A DNA stretch of 64,000 nucleotides, from NCBI RefSeq assembly GCF_003330725.1, contig NZ_CP030840.1, positions 3,410,001 through 3,474,000 on the forward strand, written 5' to 3'. The translations under genes and the position numbers were made by a program. Below, in pieces: positions 23,572-33,500 of the stretch. Source of the DNA: Acidisarcina polymorpha. Lineage in GTDB: Bacteria; Acidobacteriota; Terriglobia; Terriglobales; Acidobacteriaceae. The first letter of the stretch is position 1, and each line of letters starts with the position of its first letter. The notes under the pieces are model-generated. The model saw nothing but the letters and a program-made list of their open reading frames with translations. It searched no databases and was not told the DNA's origin.

Positions 23572-26500
23572 TTGACCGATCAGATCGTTATCCGCGGTGC
23601 GCGGACCCATAACCTCAAGAACATCGACTGCGATATTCCCCACGGGCGACTGACCGTGGTTTCGGGGGTATCGGGATCGGGGAAATCTTCGCTGGCATTC
23701 GACACCGTCTATGCCGAGGGGCAGCGGCGTTATGTGGAATCGCTGTCGGCGTATGCGCGGCAGTTTCTGGAGCGGATCGAGAAGCCGGATGTGGACTTGA
23801 TCGATGGGCTGGCCCCGGCGATCGCGATCAAGCAGAAGAATTCGACGCGGAACCCGCGTTCGACGGTTGCGACGGCGACCGAGATTTACGACTACATGCG
23901 GCTGCTTTATGCGCGCTGTGGAACGGTGCACTGCATTGTCTGCGACGGGATAGTAAAGCGGGATTCGGTCGATGAGATCGCCGCGACGGTTCTATCCATG
24001 CAGGAAGGAACGCGGCTGCATGCGATCTTCCCGGTAGAGAAGCAGCTACCGCCGCGTCTTCCGGAGGAAGCCTTGCAGGTGGAAGCGGCGCCGAAGCCAG
24101 TCCGCCGTCCGGCGAAGAAAGCTGCTTCAGCGGCAAAGGTGGCGGTGAAGGTGGATCCGCTTACGGAGGCCTTGAAGGAGCGGTTGAGCGACCTTCGGCG
24201 GCGTGGCTTCAACCGGCTTTATCAAGACGCGAAGATTTACGAATTTTCGACCCCGGAGTCGATCCTGGAGGTTGATTTTTCGCGGCCGGTTTATGTGCTG
24301 GTCGACCGGATTGTGGTTTCGGCGGAGAACCGGGCGCGCATCGTCGATGCGGCGGAGATCGGGTATCGCGAGTCGGGGGAGATCCTTTACGAGATTGTGC
24401 CGCGCGAGAGTGGCGACGCGGAGGCGGTTCGGGAGAGGCTGCGCTTCTCAAGCGCCTTCGAGTGCAAGAGCTGTCACCGGATTTATCGCGAGCCGGAGCC
24501 GCGGTTGTTTTCCTTCAACAATCCATTCGGCGCCTGTCCGCGCTGCCAGGGGTTCGGCAATACGATCGATTTCGACCTGGACCTGATTATTCCCGACAAG
24601 TCGAAGACGCTTGACGAGGGGGCGATCGATCCGTGGACGAGGCCGAAGTATCGAACGCATCAGACCGAGCTGAAGAAGGTTGCGAAGCAGCACGGCATTC
24701 CGACCGATGTGCCCTGGTATGACCTGCCGCTGGATCAGCAGGAATTCATTTTGAACGGGAGCGGCTCGTTTGCCGGCGTTCACGGTTTCTTTGCGCTGCT
24801 CGAGCGCAAGAAATACAAGCTGCATGTACGGGTGATGCTGAGCAAGTATCGCGGTTACGCCACGTGCCCAGAGTGCAAAGGTCAAAGGCTGCGGGCAGAG
24901 GCTCGTGCGGTGCGGCTGAGCGGCAAGAATATCTGCGAGACGGCAGCAATGACCATTCGCGGGGCGAACCAGTTCTTTAGCGAACTGAAGCTGAGCCCGG
25001 CGCAGCATGAGATTGCGGGGAGCATCCTGGCGGAAGTCTGGCAGCGGCTGCATTTTTTGGATGCGGTGGGGCTCGACTACCTGACGCTTGACCGGCTGGC
25101 GTCGACGTTGTCGGGTGGGGAATCGCAGCGGATCCAGTTGGCGACTTCGCTCGGGTCGCGGCTGGTGGGGGCGCTCTATGTTCTGGATGAGCCTTCAATC
25201 GGCCTGCATCCGCGGGATACGGCGAAGCTGATTCGCATTCTCGAGGAGCTGCGCGATCTGGGCAACACGATCCTGGTGGTGGAGCATGATCCGGATGTGA
25301 TCCGGGCGGCGGATTACCTGCTCGATCTGGGGCCGGGGGCCGGGGAATTCGGCGGGAAGCTACTGGCTGCAGGGACGGTTCCGGAGGTTGAAACGAACCC
25401 GGAATCGATTACCGGCCGCTATCTGAGCGGGCAGCTTTCGATTCCCATTCCGGCCCGGCGGAGGGAGCCGGGAAAGGAATGGCTGCGGCTGAAGGGCGCA
25501 CGCATCCACAATTTAAAGGGGGTCGATTGCGAAATCCCGCTAGGGCTGCTGGTGTGTATTACCGGGGTTTCGGGGTCAGGAAAATCGACCCTGGTGCATG
25601 ACGTTCTCTACCGCGCGGTGGCCCACGCGCTGGGCGAAACCGACGGCGGCGACCCTTCGAATTTGTATCGCGAGTTGAAGGGCGCGGAGCTGCTGAACAA
25701 CATCGTCCTGGTCGATCAGGCACCGATTGGACGGACGCCGCGGTCGAATCCGGTGACCTATATCAAGGCCTTTGACGCGATCCGGGAGCTGTTTGCAGCG
25801 CAGCCGGAAGCGCAGCGGCGGGGATTTGCGGCGGGACATTTCTCGTTCAACGTGCCCGGCGGGCGCTGCGACGTTTGCGATGGCGACGGTACGGTGACGG
25901 TCGAGATGCAGTTTCTTGCCGACGTTGAACTGCCTTGCGAAGAATGTAACGGCACTCGTTACAAATCGAGCACGCTTGAAGTCAAATATAAGGGCAAGAA
26001 CATTCATGAAGTGCTGGCAATGACGGTCAAGGAAGCATTGCGCTTCTTTGTCGGGAATCCAAAGATCCTGGACAAGCTGGCGGTGCTTGAGGAGGTTGGT
26101 CTGGGCTATGTGCGGCTAGGGCAGTCGGCGACGACGCTTTCGGGTGGCGAGGCGCAACGGGTCAAGCTGGCCTCGCACCTGGCGTCGGGCAGGGCTACGG
26201 TCCGCTCTACGTCTACTGAGGCGAATGGTACAACGACGGTGAAGAAGGCGAAGAGCCGGGTGCTGTATATTCTCGATGAGCCGACCACCGGGTTGCATTT
26301 TGACGACGTGGGCAAGCTGCTAACGGCTTTTCGCAAGCTGATCGACGCGGGCGGCTCCCTGGTGGTTATCGAGCATAATCTCGATGTGATCAAGTCGGCC
26401 GATTGGGTTATTGATCTTGGCCCAGAAGGTGGCTCGGCGGGCGGCAAAGTAGTGGCGACCGGAACCCCGGAAACGGTAGCGGCCAACCGGGAATCTCACA

Positions 26501-26601
26501 CGGGGCAATGGCTAGCGAAGACATTGGGGCTAGCGACCGGAAAGGGCGAGGCGGCGGCAACGAGGGCGGCGGCTGCGTCCGCGACAGGAATGTTGGTTTG
26601 A
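23572..26601 (+). CDS. uvrA: Excinuclease ABC subunit A
   Basis: A 1009-residue double ABC ATPase of nucleotide excision repair that finds bulky lesions together with UvrB. The start is TTG (TTG-ACC-GAT-CAG). Motifs are Walker [16 protein letters not shown] and [15 protein letters not shown], signature sequences [12 protein letters not shown] and [12 protein letters not shown], Walker [13 protein letters not shown] and [12 protein letters not shown], and zinc modules CKSCHRIY...CPRC and CDVCDGDG...CEEC. It is about 60 residues longer than typical UvrA. Extra Ala/Lys/Pro-rich sequence lies near residue 165-200 ([15 protein letters not shown]) and Thr/Ser/Lys-rich sequence near residue 875-900, between the second signature and its Walker B. 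A TPR gene follows immediately. Confidence 0.97.
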   Translation: MTDQIVIRGARTHNLKNIDCDIPHGRLTVVSGVSGSGKSSLAFDTVYAEGQRRYVESLSAYARQFLERIEKPDVDLIDGLAPAIAIKQKNSTRNPRSTVATATEIYDYMRLLYARCGTVHCIVCDGIVKRDSVDEIAATVLSMQEGTRLHAIFPVEKQLPPRLPEEALQVEAAPKPVRRPAKKAASAAKVAVKVDPLTEALKERLSDLRRRGFNRLYQDAKIYEFSTPESILEVDFSRPVYVLVDRIVVSAENRARIVDAAEIGYRESGEILYEIVPRESGDAEAVRERLRFSSAFECKSCHRIYREPEPRLFSFNNPFGACPRCQGFGNTIDFDLDLIIPDKSKTLDEGAIDPWTRPKYRTHQTELKKVAKQHGIPTDVPWYDLPLDQQEFILNGSGSFAGVHGFFALLERKKYKLHVRVMLSKYRGYATCPECKGQRLRAEARAVRLSGKNICETAAMTIRGANQFFSELKLSPAQHEIAGSILAEVWQRLHFLDAVGLDYLTLDRLASTLSGGESQRIQLATSLGSRLVGALYVLDEPSIGLHPRDTAKLIRILEELRDLGNTILVVEHDPDVIRAADYLLDLGPGAGEFGGKLLAAGTVPEVETNPESITGRYLSGQLSIPIPARRREPGKEWLRLKGARIHNLKGVDCEIPLGLLVCITGVSGSGKSTLVHDVLYRAVAHALGETDGGDPSNLYRELKGAELLNNIVLVDQAPIGRTPRSNPVTYIKAFDAIRELFAAQPEAQRRGFAAGHFSFNVPGGRCDVCDGDGTVTVEMQFLADVELPCEECNGTRYKSSTLEVKYKGKNIHEVLAMTVKEALRFFVGNPKILDKLAVLEEVGLGYVRLGQSATTLSGGEAQRVKLASHLASGRATVRSTSTEANGTTTVKKAKSRVLYILDEPTTGLHFDDVGKLLTAFRKLIDAGGSLVVIEHNLDVIKSADWVIDLGPEGGSAGGKVVATGTPETVAANRESHTGQWLAKTLGLATGKGEAAATRAAAASATGMLV

Positions 26602-26603
26602 CG

Positions 26604-27929
26604 ATGAAGCGTAGTGTGGTTGTCCTGGCGCTTGCGCTTGGCGGGGCAGTGATGGGGATGGGGGCGCAGCAAACGCCTCTGCCTCCGGGGACGACACCGG
26701 TCGATTCACCGGCCCGCAACGCTGGAGTCACTGCTACCACTCCTCTGGCCGAGGCCGAAGGGCAGATGGCGCTGCAGAACTATGAACCGGCGCGTAAGTT
26801 GTTGCAGCCCTGGCTGACGGATCATCCCGCGGACGCGCGAGCGCTCTTCGATGTTGGATATATAGAGGATGCCGAGAATCACCCAGACGTTGCGATCGAA
26901 GACTACCAGAAGTCCATCGCTGCCGACGCCAAAGCATTCGAGCCCCGGCTCTCCTTGGGCCTGCTTCTGGCCCGGCGAGACCGCTCTCAGGAAGCGATTG
27001 AACAGCTGCGGCAAGCGGTAGCGCTCGAGCCGAATCCTCCGAATCCTGGAGCGCAGGCGCAGGCTTTTCGAGCTTTGGCGCGTCTGGAGCGGACGAGCGA
27101 CCCTGCGTCCGCGAAGGAGCATCTGCTCGAGGCGCTGCGGCTGGGGCCGGAGCAGCCGGACGATGTTTTGCTGACGGCTGAGATCGCTACGGCGAACGAC
27201 GACGATGTGACGGCCGAGGCGGCTTACCGCCGGGTGTTGGCGAAGCAGCCGGAGTCCTCTGCGGCGACCGCGGGGCTGGTGCATCTGCTGCTAAAACAGA
27301 AGAAATATGCCGAGGCGGAGCCGCTGCTGCGTTCGGCGTTGTCCCGGGATCCGCAAGATCCGGCGCTGAATTCTCAGCTGGCCAGCACGCTGACGTATGA
27401 GGGCAAGCAGGGGGAGGCGGTAGGGATTCTCGAGCGGCTGCATCAGATGAAGCCGGAGGATGCGTTGATCGGAGGGATGTTGGCGGACGCTTACACCCAG
27501 AACGGGAATCCGGAGAAGGCGGAACCCATTTTGACCGACCTGCTGAAGAAGTCTCCGCAAAATGCCGACTTACTGAGTGCCAGAGGTGAGAATCTGTTGC
27601 AAGAGCACCGCTATCCGGAGGCGATAGCGGCTTTGCAGGCAGCGTTGAAGGTGGCTCCGGAGAACGCCGATGACTGGATGAGCCTAGCGATTGCGGCGTC
27701 TCAGGACAAACAGTACGCGGTCGTTCTGGAGGCGCTTTCGATGCGGGCAAAATATGCCGAGGAAAATGCCGGAAGTCACTTCCTTCGTGCTACGGCGTAC
27801 GATAATTTGCATCAGAGCAAGCAAGCAGTGGAGTATTATGAGAAGTTCCTGGCTTCCTCGGCAGGAAAGTTTCCGGACCAGGAGTGGGAGGCGCAGCATC
27901 GCCTGATCGCTCTGGGTAAGTCAAACTAG
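26604..27929 (+). CDS. Periplasmic TPR protein
   Basis: A 441-residue protein from the ATG at 26604, two bases after the uvrA stop, so it is probably translationally coupled. An N-terminal signal peptide (VVVLALALGGAVMGMGAQQ) is followed by at least nine tetratricopeptide-type helical pairs, for example EAEGQMALQNYEPARKLLQPWLTDHP, HLLLKQKKYAEAEPLLRSAL and NLLQEHRYPEAIAALQAALK. No enzymatic domain is seen. TPR proteins are scaffolds for protein complexes; partners are unknown, but the two small secreted helical proteins directly downstream are obvious candidates. Nothing in it points to DNA repair despite the uvrA neighbour. Confidence 0.85.
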   Translation: MKRSVVVLALALGGAVMGMGAQQTPLPPGTTPVDSPARNAGVTATTPLAEAEGQMALQNYEPARKLLQPWLTDHPADARALFDVGYIEDAENHPDVAIEDYQKSIAADAKAFEPRLSLGLLLARRDRSQEAIEQLRQAVALEPNPPNPGAQAQAFRALARLERTSDPASAKEHLLEALRLGPEQPDDVLLTAEIATANDDDVTAEAAYRRVLAKQPESSAATAGLVHLLLKQKKYAEAEPLLRSALSRDPQDPALNSQLASTLTYEGKQGEAVGILERLHQMKPEDALIGGMLADAYTQNGNPEKAEPILTDLLKKSPQNADLLSARGENLLQEHRYPEAIAALQAALKVAPENADDWMSLAIAASQDKQYAVVLEALSMRAKYAEENAGSHFLRATAYDNLHQSKQAVEYYEKFLASSAGKFPDQEWEAQHRLIALGKSN

Positions 27930-27962
27930 CATATCGTTCCCGTGGCACCCAGGAGGTGCATC

Positions 27963-28421
27963 ATGCGGTTCGTTGCAGTATCGGCAAGTGTCCTGACATT
28001 CGCATTTCTTCTGCCCACTCCGGGCGCTTTGGCCCTGGACGAGAAAAACGTCGACCAGCAGACTCTCACTGCCCTGGCAGAACGCGCCAGTCAGGCGACT
28101 CCTCGCGAACAGTGCTTTCTCTATGCTGAGCTAGTCCATGACATGACCGAACTCGCTGGGCGGCAGCTTTCGGCGGGAGATGTGCAAAATGCTTCGGGAA
28201 CTCTGCACACCGTCCAGCAATACGCGGCAAAGATCCACATGGGCGTGGCCAACGATAGCAAGAAGCTGAAGAACGCTGAGATTCTTGTTCGCCATACCGC
28301 GTTCCGCTTGAAGGACCTTTTGCAGCAGGCTTCGTTGGATGACCGGCCGACGCTCGACGCCACGCTCAAACAGCTCGATCAAGTACAAGCGGAGATGATG
28401 CTGCAGGTATTTCGCAGGTGA
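27963..28421 (+). CDS. Secreted helical protein of unknown function (first of a pair)
   Basis: A 152-residue protein. The ATG at 27963 is chosen because of the strong AGGAGG eight bases before it; a GTG 21 bp upstream has none. A signal peptide (SVLTFAFLLPTPGALA) precedes an all-helical mature part with motifs such as ECFLYAELVHDMTELAGRQL and LVRHTAFRLKDLLQQASLDDR. Only one cysteine is present. Similar small proteins occur next to each other in acidobacterial genomes, but no function is known to me. It lies 33 bp after the TPR gene and 13 bp before the next gene, so it is part of one transcription unit. Confidence 0.72.
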   Translation: MRFVAVSASVLTFAFLLPTPGALALDEKNVDQQTLTALAERASQATPREQCFLYAELVHDMTELAGRQLSAGDVQNASGTLHTVQQYAAKIHMGVANDSKKLKNAEILVRHTAFRLKDLLQQASLDDRPTLDATLKQLDQVQAEMMLQVFRR

Positions 28422-28434
28422 AGGATGGGCGGCG

Positions 28435-29028
28435 GTGAGCCCGACGCCAAGGTGGTGGAGATTGTCCCGCTGGCCTAGATTTCCGAGGAAGCAGCCGGTT
28501 GGTTTGATGCTGGGGTGCATGCTGGTTCTCACTCCGGTTTTAGCTCACAGCCAGGCGAAGGGCGATCCGCTCAACGACGCCGAAGTCGACCAGGTACGCG
28601 AGGTCGCCGACCAGCCGGTCGAGCGAATCAAGCTGTACATGAAGTTCATCTCCCAACGCACTGATGCGATTCAGGAGCTAGTCGGGGACACGAAGACCCA
28701 AAACACAGCGACCAAGCTTCACAACCTGCTTGAGGAATATACCCGACTGGTGGATGAACTGCAGGACAATCTGGACTCCTATGACTCTACCCATAGCGAC
28801 GTGCGCAAGGCGCTGAAAGAGTTGGTTCCGGCAAGCGAGAAATGGCTGATTGCGTTGAGCAAACCTCCTGCTGACCAGAGTTATGATTTTTCCCGCAAGA
28901 CGGCGATGGAAGCCGGCCAGAGCCTAGCGGAGCAAGCCAAGAAGCTGCAGGCAGACCAAATTAAGTGGTTCGCCGAACATAAGAAAGACAAAGAGAAAGA
29001 TGGCGGCGAAGCTTCTGCTCCGAAGTAG
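28435..29028 (+). CDS. Secreted helical protein of unknown function (second of a pair)
   Basis: A 197-residue protein with a GTG start preceded by AAGGA; the ATG at 28507 is an alternative. A basic, Trp/Arg-rich n-region leads to a signal segment (VGLMLGCMLVLTPVLAHSQA). The mature part is helical and acidic (EVDQVREVADQPVERIKLYMKF, then LEEYTRLVDELQDNLDSYDS) with a Lys/Asp/Glu-rich tail (EHKKDKEKDGGEA). Coiled-coil character is likely in the middle. Its position directly behind the first helical protein and the TPR gene suggests a periplasmic or outer-membrane-associated set acting together. No enzymatic motif. Confidence 0.7.
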   Translation: MSPTPRWWRLSRWPRFPRKQPVGLMLGCMLVLTPVLAHSQAKGDPLNDAEVDQVREVADQPVERIKLYMKFISQRTDAIQELVGDTKTQNTATKLHNLLEEYTRLVDELQDNLDSYDSTHSDVRKALKELVPASEKWLIALSKPPADQSYDFSRKTAMEAGQSLAEQAKKLQADQIKWFAEHKKDKEKDGGEASAPK

Positions 29029-29583
29029 TACTTGCAAACTCCGTTTCAGGCAAACATTAGCAACTCTATGCAACACGCTGTTGTGTACGTCAACGGGCGC
29101 GTCCACACTAACGGACTTGAGGACTGCGGGATTCTCCAAGAGGGGTACCGACGGGACTTGGGTCATTGCTGAACCGCCGACTGCTACCGTGGCCTGACGA
29201 GTGGTGAGGCTGCTACCTCGATGAACAATCTTTCCGTACAACACCGCAAGACCTGAACGATCAAACCTGGTTCGAAGCCGCCAAGCGGAAGGTCGCCAAC
29301 AAGCGTCTAAGCTACAAACAGCGGGGGCAAGGACGGGCATGCACAAACGCTAATCCTTGCTGGCGGTCTTCCGTTGCGCTTTGATTGCGGTTTTAGCTCG
29401 TCCTCTCCTTCAGCCGCCACCTTCGGGACGCGAAAGAGGTTCCTCCTTCCCTCTTGGAAACTCACCCATGTCTTCGTGGTATTTCTATTTAGAATCTGTA
29501 AGTCCTCTTGCGAAGCGGGTCTATAAGCACTTGTCCAAACACGAAAGGATAGCGGCTCGGCCACCTTGCACCAAGAAGGAGGC
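29029..29583. other. Intergenic region without recognisable gene
   Basis: About 555 bp after the helical-protein operon. Only short frames lacking family motifs or ribosome sites are present. It may be decayed sequence like the pseudogene that follows. Confidence 0.4.
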
Positions 29584-30372
29584 ATGATCATTTTCGATAA
29601 GCCTAAGAGTGAGGAAGAGGTCGCCCGCGAAAAACGCGAGGTTGAGCAGCACGAATTCGCACGATCTCAGGTCAAAACGAACAGGACATTGGCTAGATTC
29701 ACGCTTGCTCTGGTTCTCGCGACATTCTGCACCATTGGCGTCGGGGTATGGTAGAGGCTTCATTTCGCAGAGAGCTGCTAACGCCGCTAAGGATGCCGCG
29801 GTCGCTGCAAGCGGTGCGCTCTGCGTAGCTAAGCAAACCTTGGCCGAGACTGCGATCAGCGACGCGAATCAAGCGAAACTCGCGCAAGACCAAATCGACA
29901 CCTCCAGGGAACAATTCAGAAGGGATCAGCGACCGTGGGTCGTCGTTAGAGGAATCGACCTCAATTTCCGGATCAGGCACACCCGCGTCTCGTGACAGCG
30001 GTGACTATACTTAATAGTGGAAAATCTCAGCTTTTGACATTCACGTAGCGCGTAGTGGGGTTCAAACAAGTTACGGTCCACTAGAGATAGAAAGGGCTAT
30101 TTCCTCGAGTAAGGAGATTCGGGAACATGTTGCAGCGTCCGCTATATTCGCACCTGGCGATAGCGCTCCGATACCGGCGCAAATTCCTGTTTCCGAAAAG
30201 CAGGCTGTGGAGATACAAGCCAAAACTCTGTGGGTCTATGATTTTGGGCAACATTCATTATGTCGATGCGTTCGGCATCAAGCATCTAACCAGATTTTGT
30301 GGGCTCTACGATCCCCCTACCAACCGATTTGATTATTGCGGTCAACATACCTGTGTTGATCGGAATCGTTGA
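29584..30372 (+). pseudogene. Decayed membrane-anchored protein (TM helix, coiled coil, beta domain)
   Basis: With an AGGAGG just before an ATG at 29584, the gene begins soundly: an acidic/basic helix (EEEVAREKREVEQHEFARSQ) and a TM helix (LARFTLALVLATFCTIGVGVW). A frameshift near 29750 leads to a coiled coil (RAANAAKDAAVAAS, AKLAQDQIDTSREQFRRDQRPWVVV), another to VTAVTILNSGKS, another to VQTSYGPLEIERAISSSKE and PVSEKQAVEIQAKTLWVY, and a last one near 30240 to NIHYVDAFGIKHLTRFCGLYDP and FDYCGQHTCVD. At least four frame changes make it a clear pseudogene. Intact relatives are membrane-anchored hypothetical proteins of about 230 residues found in many soil bacteria. Confidence 0.72.
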
Positions 30373-30462
30373 CTCCGTCACTGCAAGACCAAAGTATCCC
30401 AAAAGATATACCTGTCAAAGTAGTGTGATTACTCAGACCTTAATAAGAGCTTTCCCCTTGGG

Positions 30463-30497
30463 GAGCGAGTCCCATCCCGACAGGAGGGAACTCGCTC
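30463..30497 (-). terminator. Stem-loop after the GH64 gene, possible operon terminator
   Basis: GAGCGAGT and ACTCGCTC make an 8-bp perfect stem extended by CCC/GGG with a one-base bulge, just downstream (minus strand) of the GH64 stop. No T tract follows, so it may mark RNA processing or Rho-assisted ending rather than a classical intrinsic terminator. Confidence 0.45.
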
Positions 30498-30512
30498 GAA
30501 CCTCTTTGCAGG

Positions 30513-33500
30513 CTACCAACCGATCGCAACCAGCAGCGTCCTGGGGCTTTGGCAACCAACGTCAGCCGAGTAGCCACCCGCATCGTCAAATGGGAAGGCA
30601 TACTGCTGGGCGTTGATGGCGTTGGCGTGAAGGAACTGCGCATAGTAGCTCGCCGGCGCCGTCTGATAGAAGGCGCTGGGATTGCCCCACAATGCCTGGT
30701 TGTTCAGCGTACCGTTCGCGTTGAAGGTACCCGCGACGCCGCCGACGTGGCGGTAGATCGCAGCTGAGAGATCGGGGTAACTTCCCAATCCGTCGCCGTT
30801 GGGAACCGCCAGCGGAATGGTGATGCCGTTGGCTGCCCAGAGCTGTTCGATCCAAGCGTTGTAGTAGGTCTGATATGGACCGCCGGCGTCGAATCCACCC
30901 GCCCCGGGAGAGACGATCCGATACGGAGCCTGCAACTCCGCAAGCGTCTGGAAGTTTGCCGGAACGGAGTTAAGATAGCGTTGGAAGAAGCTTGCCCGGT
31001 CCTCGGCAAAGACTCCGGCGGTTTCACCGATGGCAATATCGGTTCCATCGCCGCAGCTTAGCTGGAAGGCGTATTTGAGCCCGAAGGCGTCGACCCTGGT
31101 GGAGTTCATATTGATAAAGGTTGAGCCCAGCGTGTACTCGAGGAAGTCCCAGTAGTTGTTCGTATTCTGGTTGACGGCGCCGAGATAGAAGTAGACCCGC
31201 CCTGACGCATTGGCAGGCATCGAGAGTGTCGGCTGCGCCGCAATCGAGTTTGTCGTGGTGACACCACCAACGTCAACGCTCCAGAAGACCTCGCTGTCTG
31301 GGTATTGTCCGTTGGTCCGGTTGAGGAACTTGATGGTAATGACGTCCCCGGCGGGTGTGGCCGGTATGTTGCTGGCATCCCAGAACGGAGGCGTGTTGGG
31401 CGGGAGCGGCAGGGTAGTCGCGCTGACCGGGCCGCCCACATTCGTAGTTCCAGCCGAGCTGCTGGCTTGGACAATGTAGTAGTACTCGGTCGATGCGGCA
31501 AGCACGACATCGTTGTAGAAATTCGATTTGGTGCTGCCGACCTGATTGCTGCCGGATGGGGTGAAAGGGGATGTGGGGCTTCGGAAGATGTTGTAGATAA
31601 CCGGGGCCGGAGCACTCGCTGCCGGGAAGGTAAGATCTATTTCGTTGGCAGACGAAGCCGCTGCCGTCAGCGTAGTGGGAGGGGTAAGGGTGGTGGCGCT
31701 TCTTACTCCGGATATTTCCGGAGATACACCATCTTCGTCGGCCGCCTGCACCACGTAATAGTAGGTGGATGAAGGCGGCAAGCCGGTATGGAAGAAAGTG
31801 GCGACGGTCAATCCTCTCGCGATCTCGTTGCTCGAAGATGGAGTGAAGCCGCCGGCAGAGCTGCCGTATAGGTTATAGGTGATGTTTGAGCAGTTGGCAG
31901 GCGGGGTGATGGGCGCCCAGCTTACCTCTATCGCGGTCGAGGTCGATGGAGCCGCTAACAGGCCTCCAGGCGCCGCTGAAGGAATGGCGATGCAAGATGT
32001 GGCCGAATGTGTCTCTGCGCTTGCCGGCGCCGAGGGCGCCGATGCGCCTACTGCATCGACCGCCTCCACGATGTAATGGTAGGTCGTCGAGGGAGTGAGG
32101 CCGCTATTGGAGTAACTCAGTGTGGTTAAGCCGCTTGCGATCAAGTTTGCCGATGATGGGGTAAAGCCGCTGGTGGTGCTGCGGTAGAGGTTGTAAGTGA
32201 CAGGGCAATTCGGCTGGGGAGTAACTCCCATCCAACTTAAGCCAATGATACTGGGCGAGGACGCCACGGCGGTGAGGGCGGTGGGTGGGCTAGATGGAAG
32301 CAGGGTGCAACCGCTGGGAGCGCCCCGCACCTCGATTCCCATGACGAGCGGTTGATTATCCGCGCCGACCGTGAAGGAGACGACGATATTGCCGCTGCTG
32401 TTGGCCGTGGCCGTGAAGATCTCGACCAGCGCTGCGTTTATGCCGACAGTGGCAAAGATGTCGAGGTTGGTCAGGACGGATGCCCCGTTGATGGAGACGT
32501 TGAATTGGCGGTCTCCCGTGGCAGTGAAATAGGTTTCTGCGAAGTGGAGCAGAACGGTGTACTGAGCGCCAGGCGCCAGCCCCGGTATGGTGTAGCTAGA
32601 TGCTCCAACCCTGCCGTTTTGATATACGCCGGTCGGAGCCGCGTTCGCGCCGGGCTGCGTGAGATTGATGGCAGAGGACACGGTGCCGTTGTCGCCGCCA
32701 CCACTGTAATATTCGTCGGCAACAAAGGGGTCGTCCCCGCCGCTGGCATTACTTTGCGCAGGGCCGCCGGCTGCGATCGCTACGATCTCCGATGTAGTAG
32801 AACCTCGGGTAGTAGCCGACGCTTGCGTCGAGGCGACGGATGCGCCAACCGCGTCGAGGGCTTCGACTACGAAGTAATAGGTTGTGGAGGCTGCGAGTCC
32901 GGTTGCAGTGTAAGTGGTGCCGGTAATTCCTTGTCCTACCAGATTAGCCGCTGACGGGGTAAATCCACCGACGGTGCTGGCGTAGACACGATATGAAGTT
33001 ATGCTGCAACTGGATGGAGGAGTTACTGCCGTCCAACTCAAGGCGACGCTCGAAGAGGACGCGCTCGTCACCAGGCCGGCCGGCGCGGAGGGCACGCTAG
33101 TGCAGCCTCCGGAGGCACCCGTGTTACGGATTTCAATGCCGCTGACGAGGGGCTGGTTTGCGGCGCCATCGGTGAACGCGATCACGATATCACCGCTACT
33201 ATTGGCAGTTGCGGTGAACTGCTCGACGAGCGCCGCATTCAAGCCAACGGCCGCATAGATATCAAAATTTGCGAGCACGGTCGTTCCGTTGATGGCGACA
33301 TTGAAAACGCGGCTGCCAGCCGAGGTGAAATAGGTTTCAGCGAAGTGGAGCAGGACTGAGTATTGATCGCCTGCGGCTAGTCCCGGAATGGTGTAGGTGA
33401 AGATCCCAGCGCGCGCGTGCTGATAGACGGCCATTGGTGCTGCATTCGCGCCGGGCTGGGTCAAGTTAATGGCGGCCGCACTGACGGTGTTATCTCCGCC

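Noticed and set aside
23520-23572. Search for a LexA/SOS box before uvrA
   Set aside because: No dyad resembling known LexA operators could be seen; a TATAAT is present but not enough to claim SOS control.
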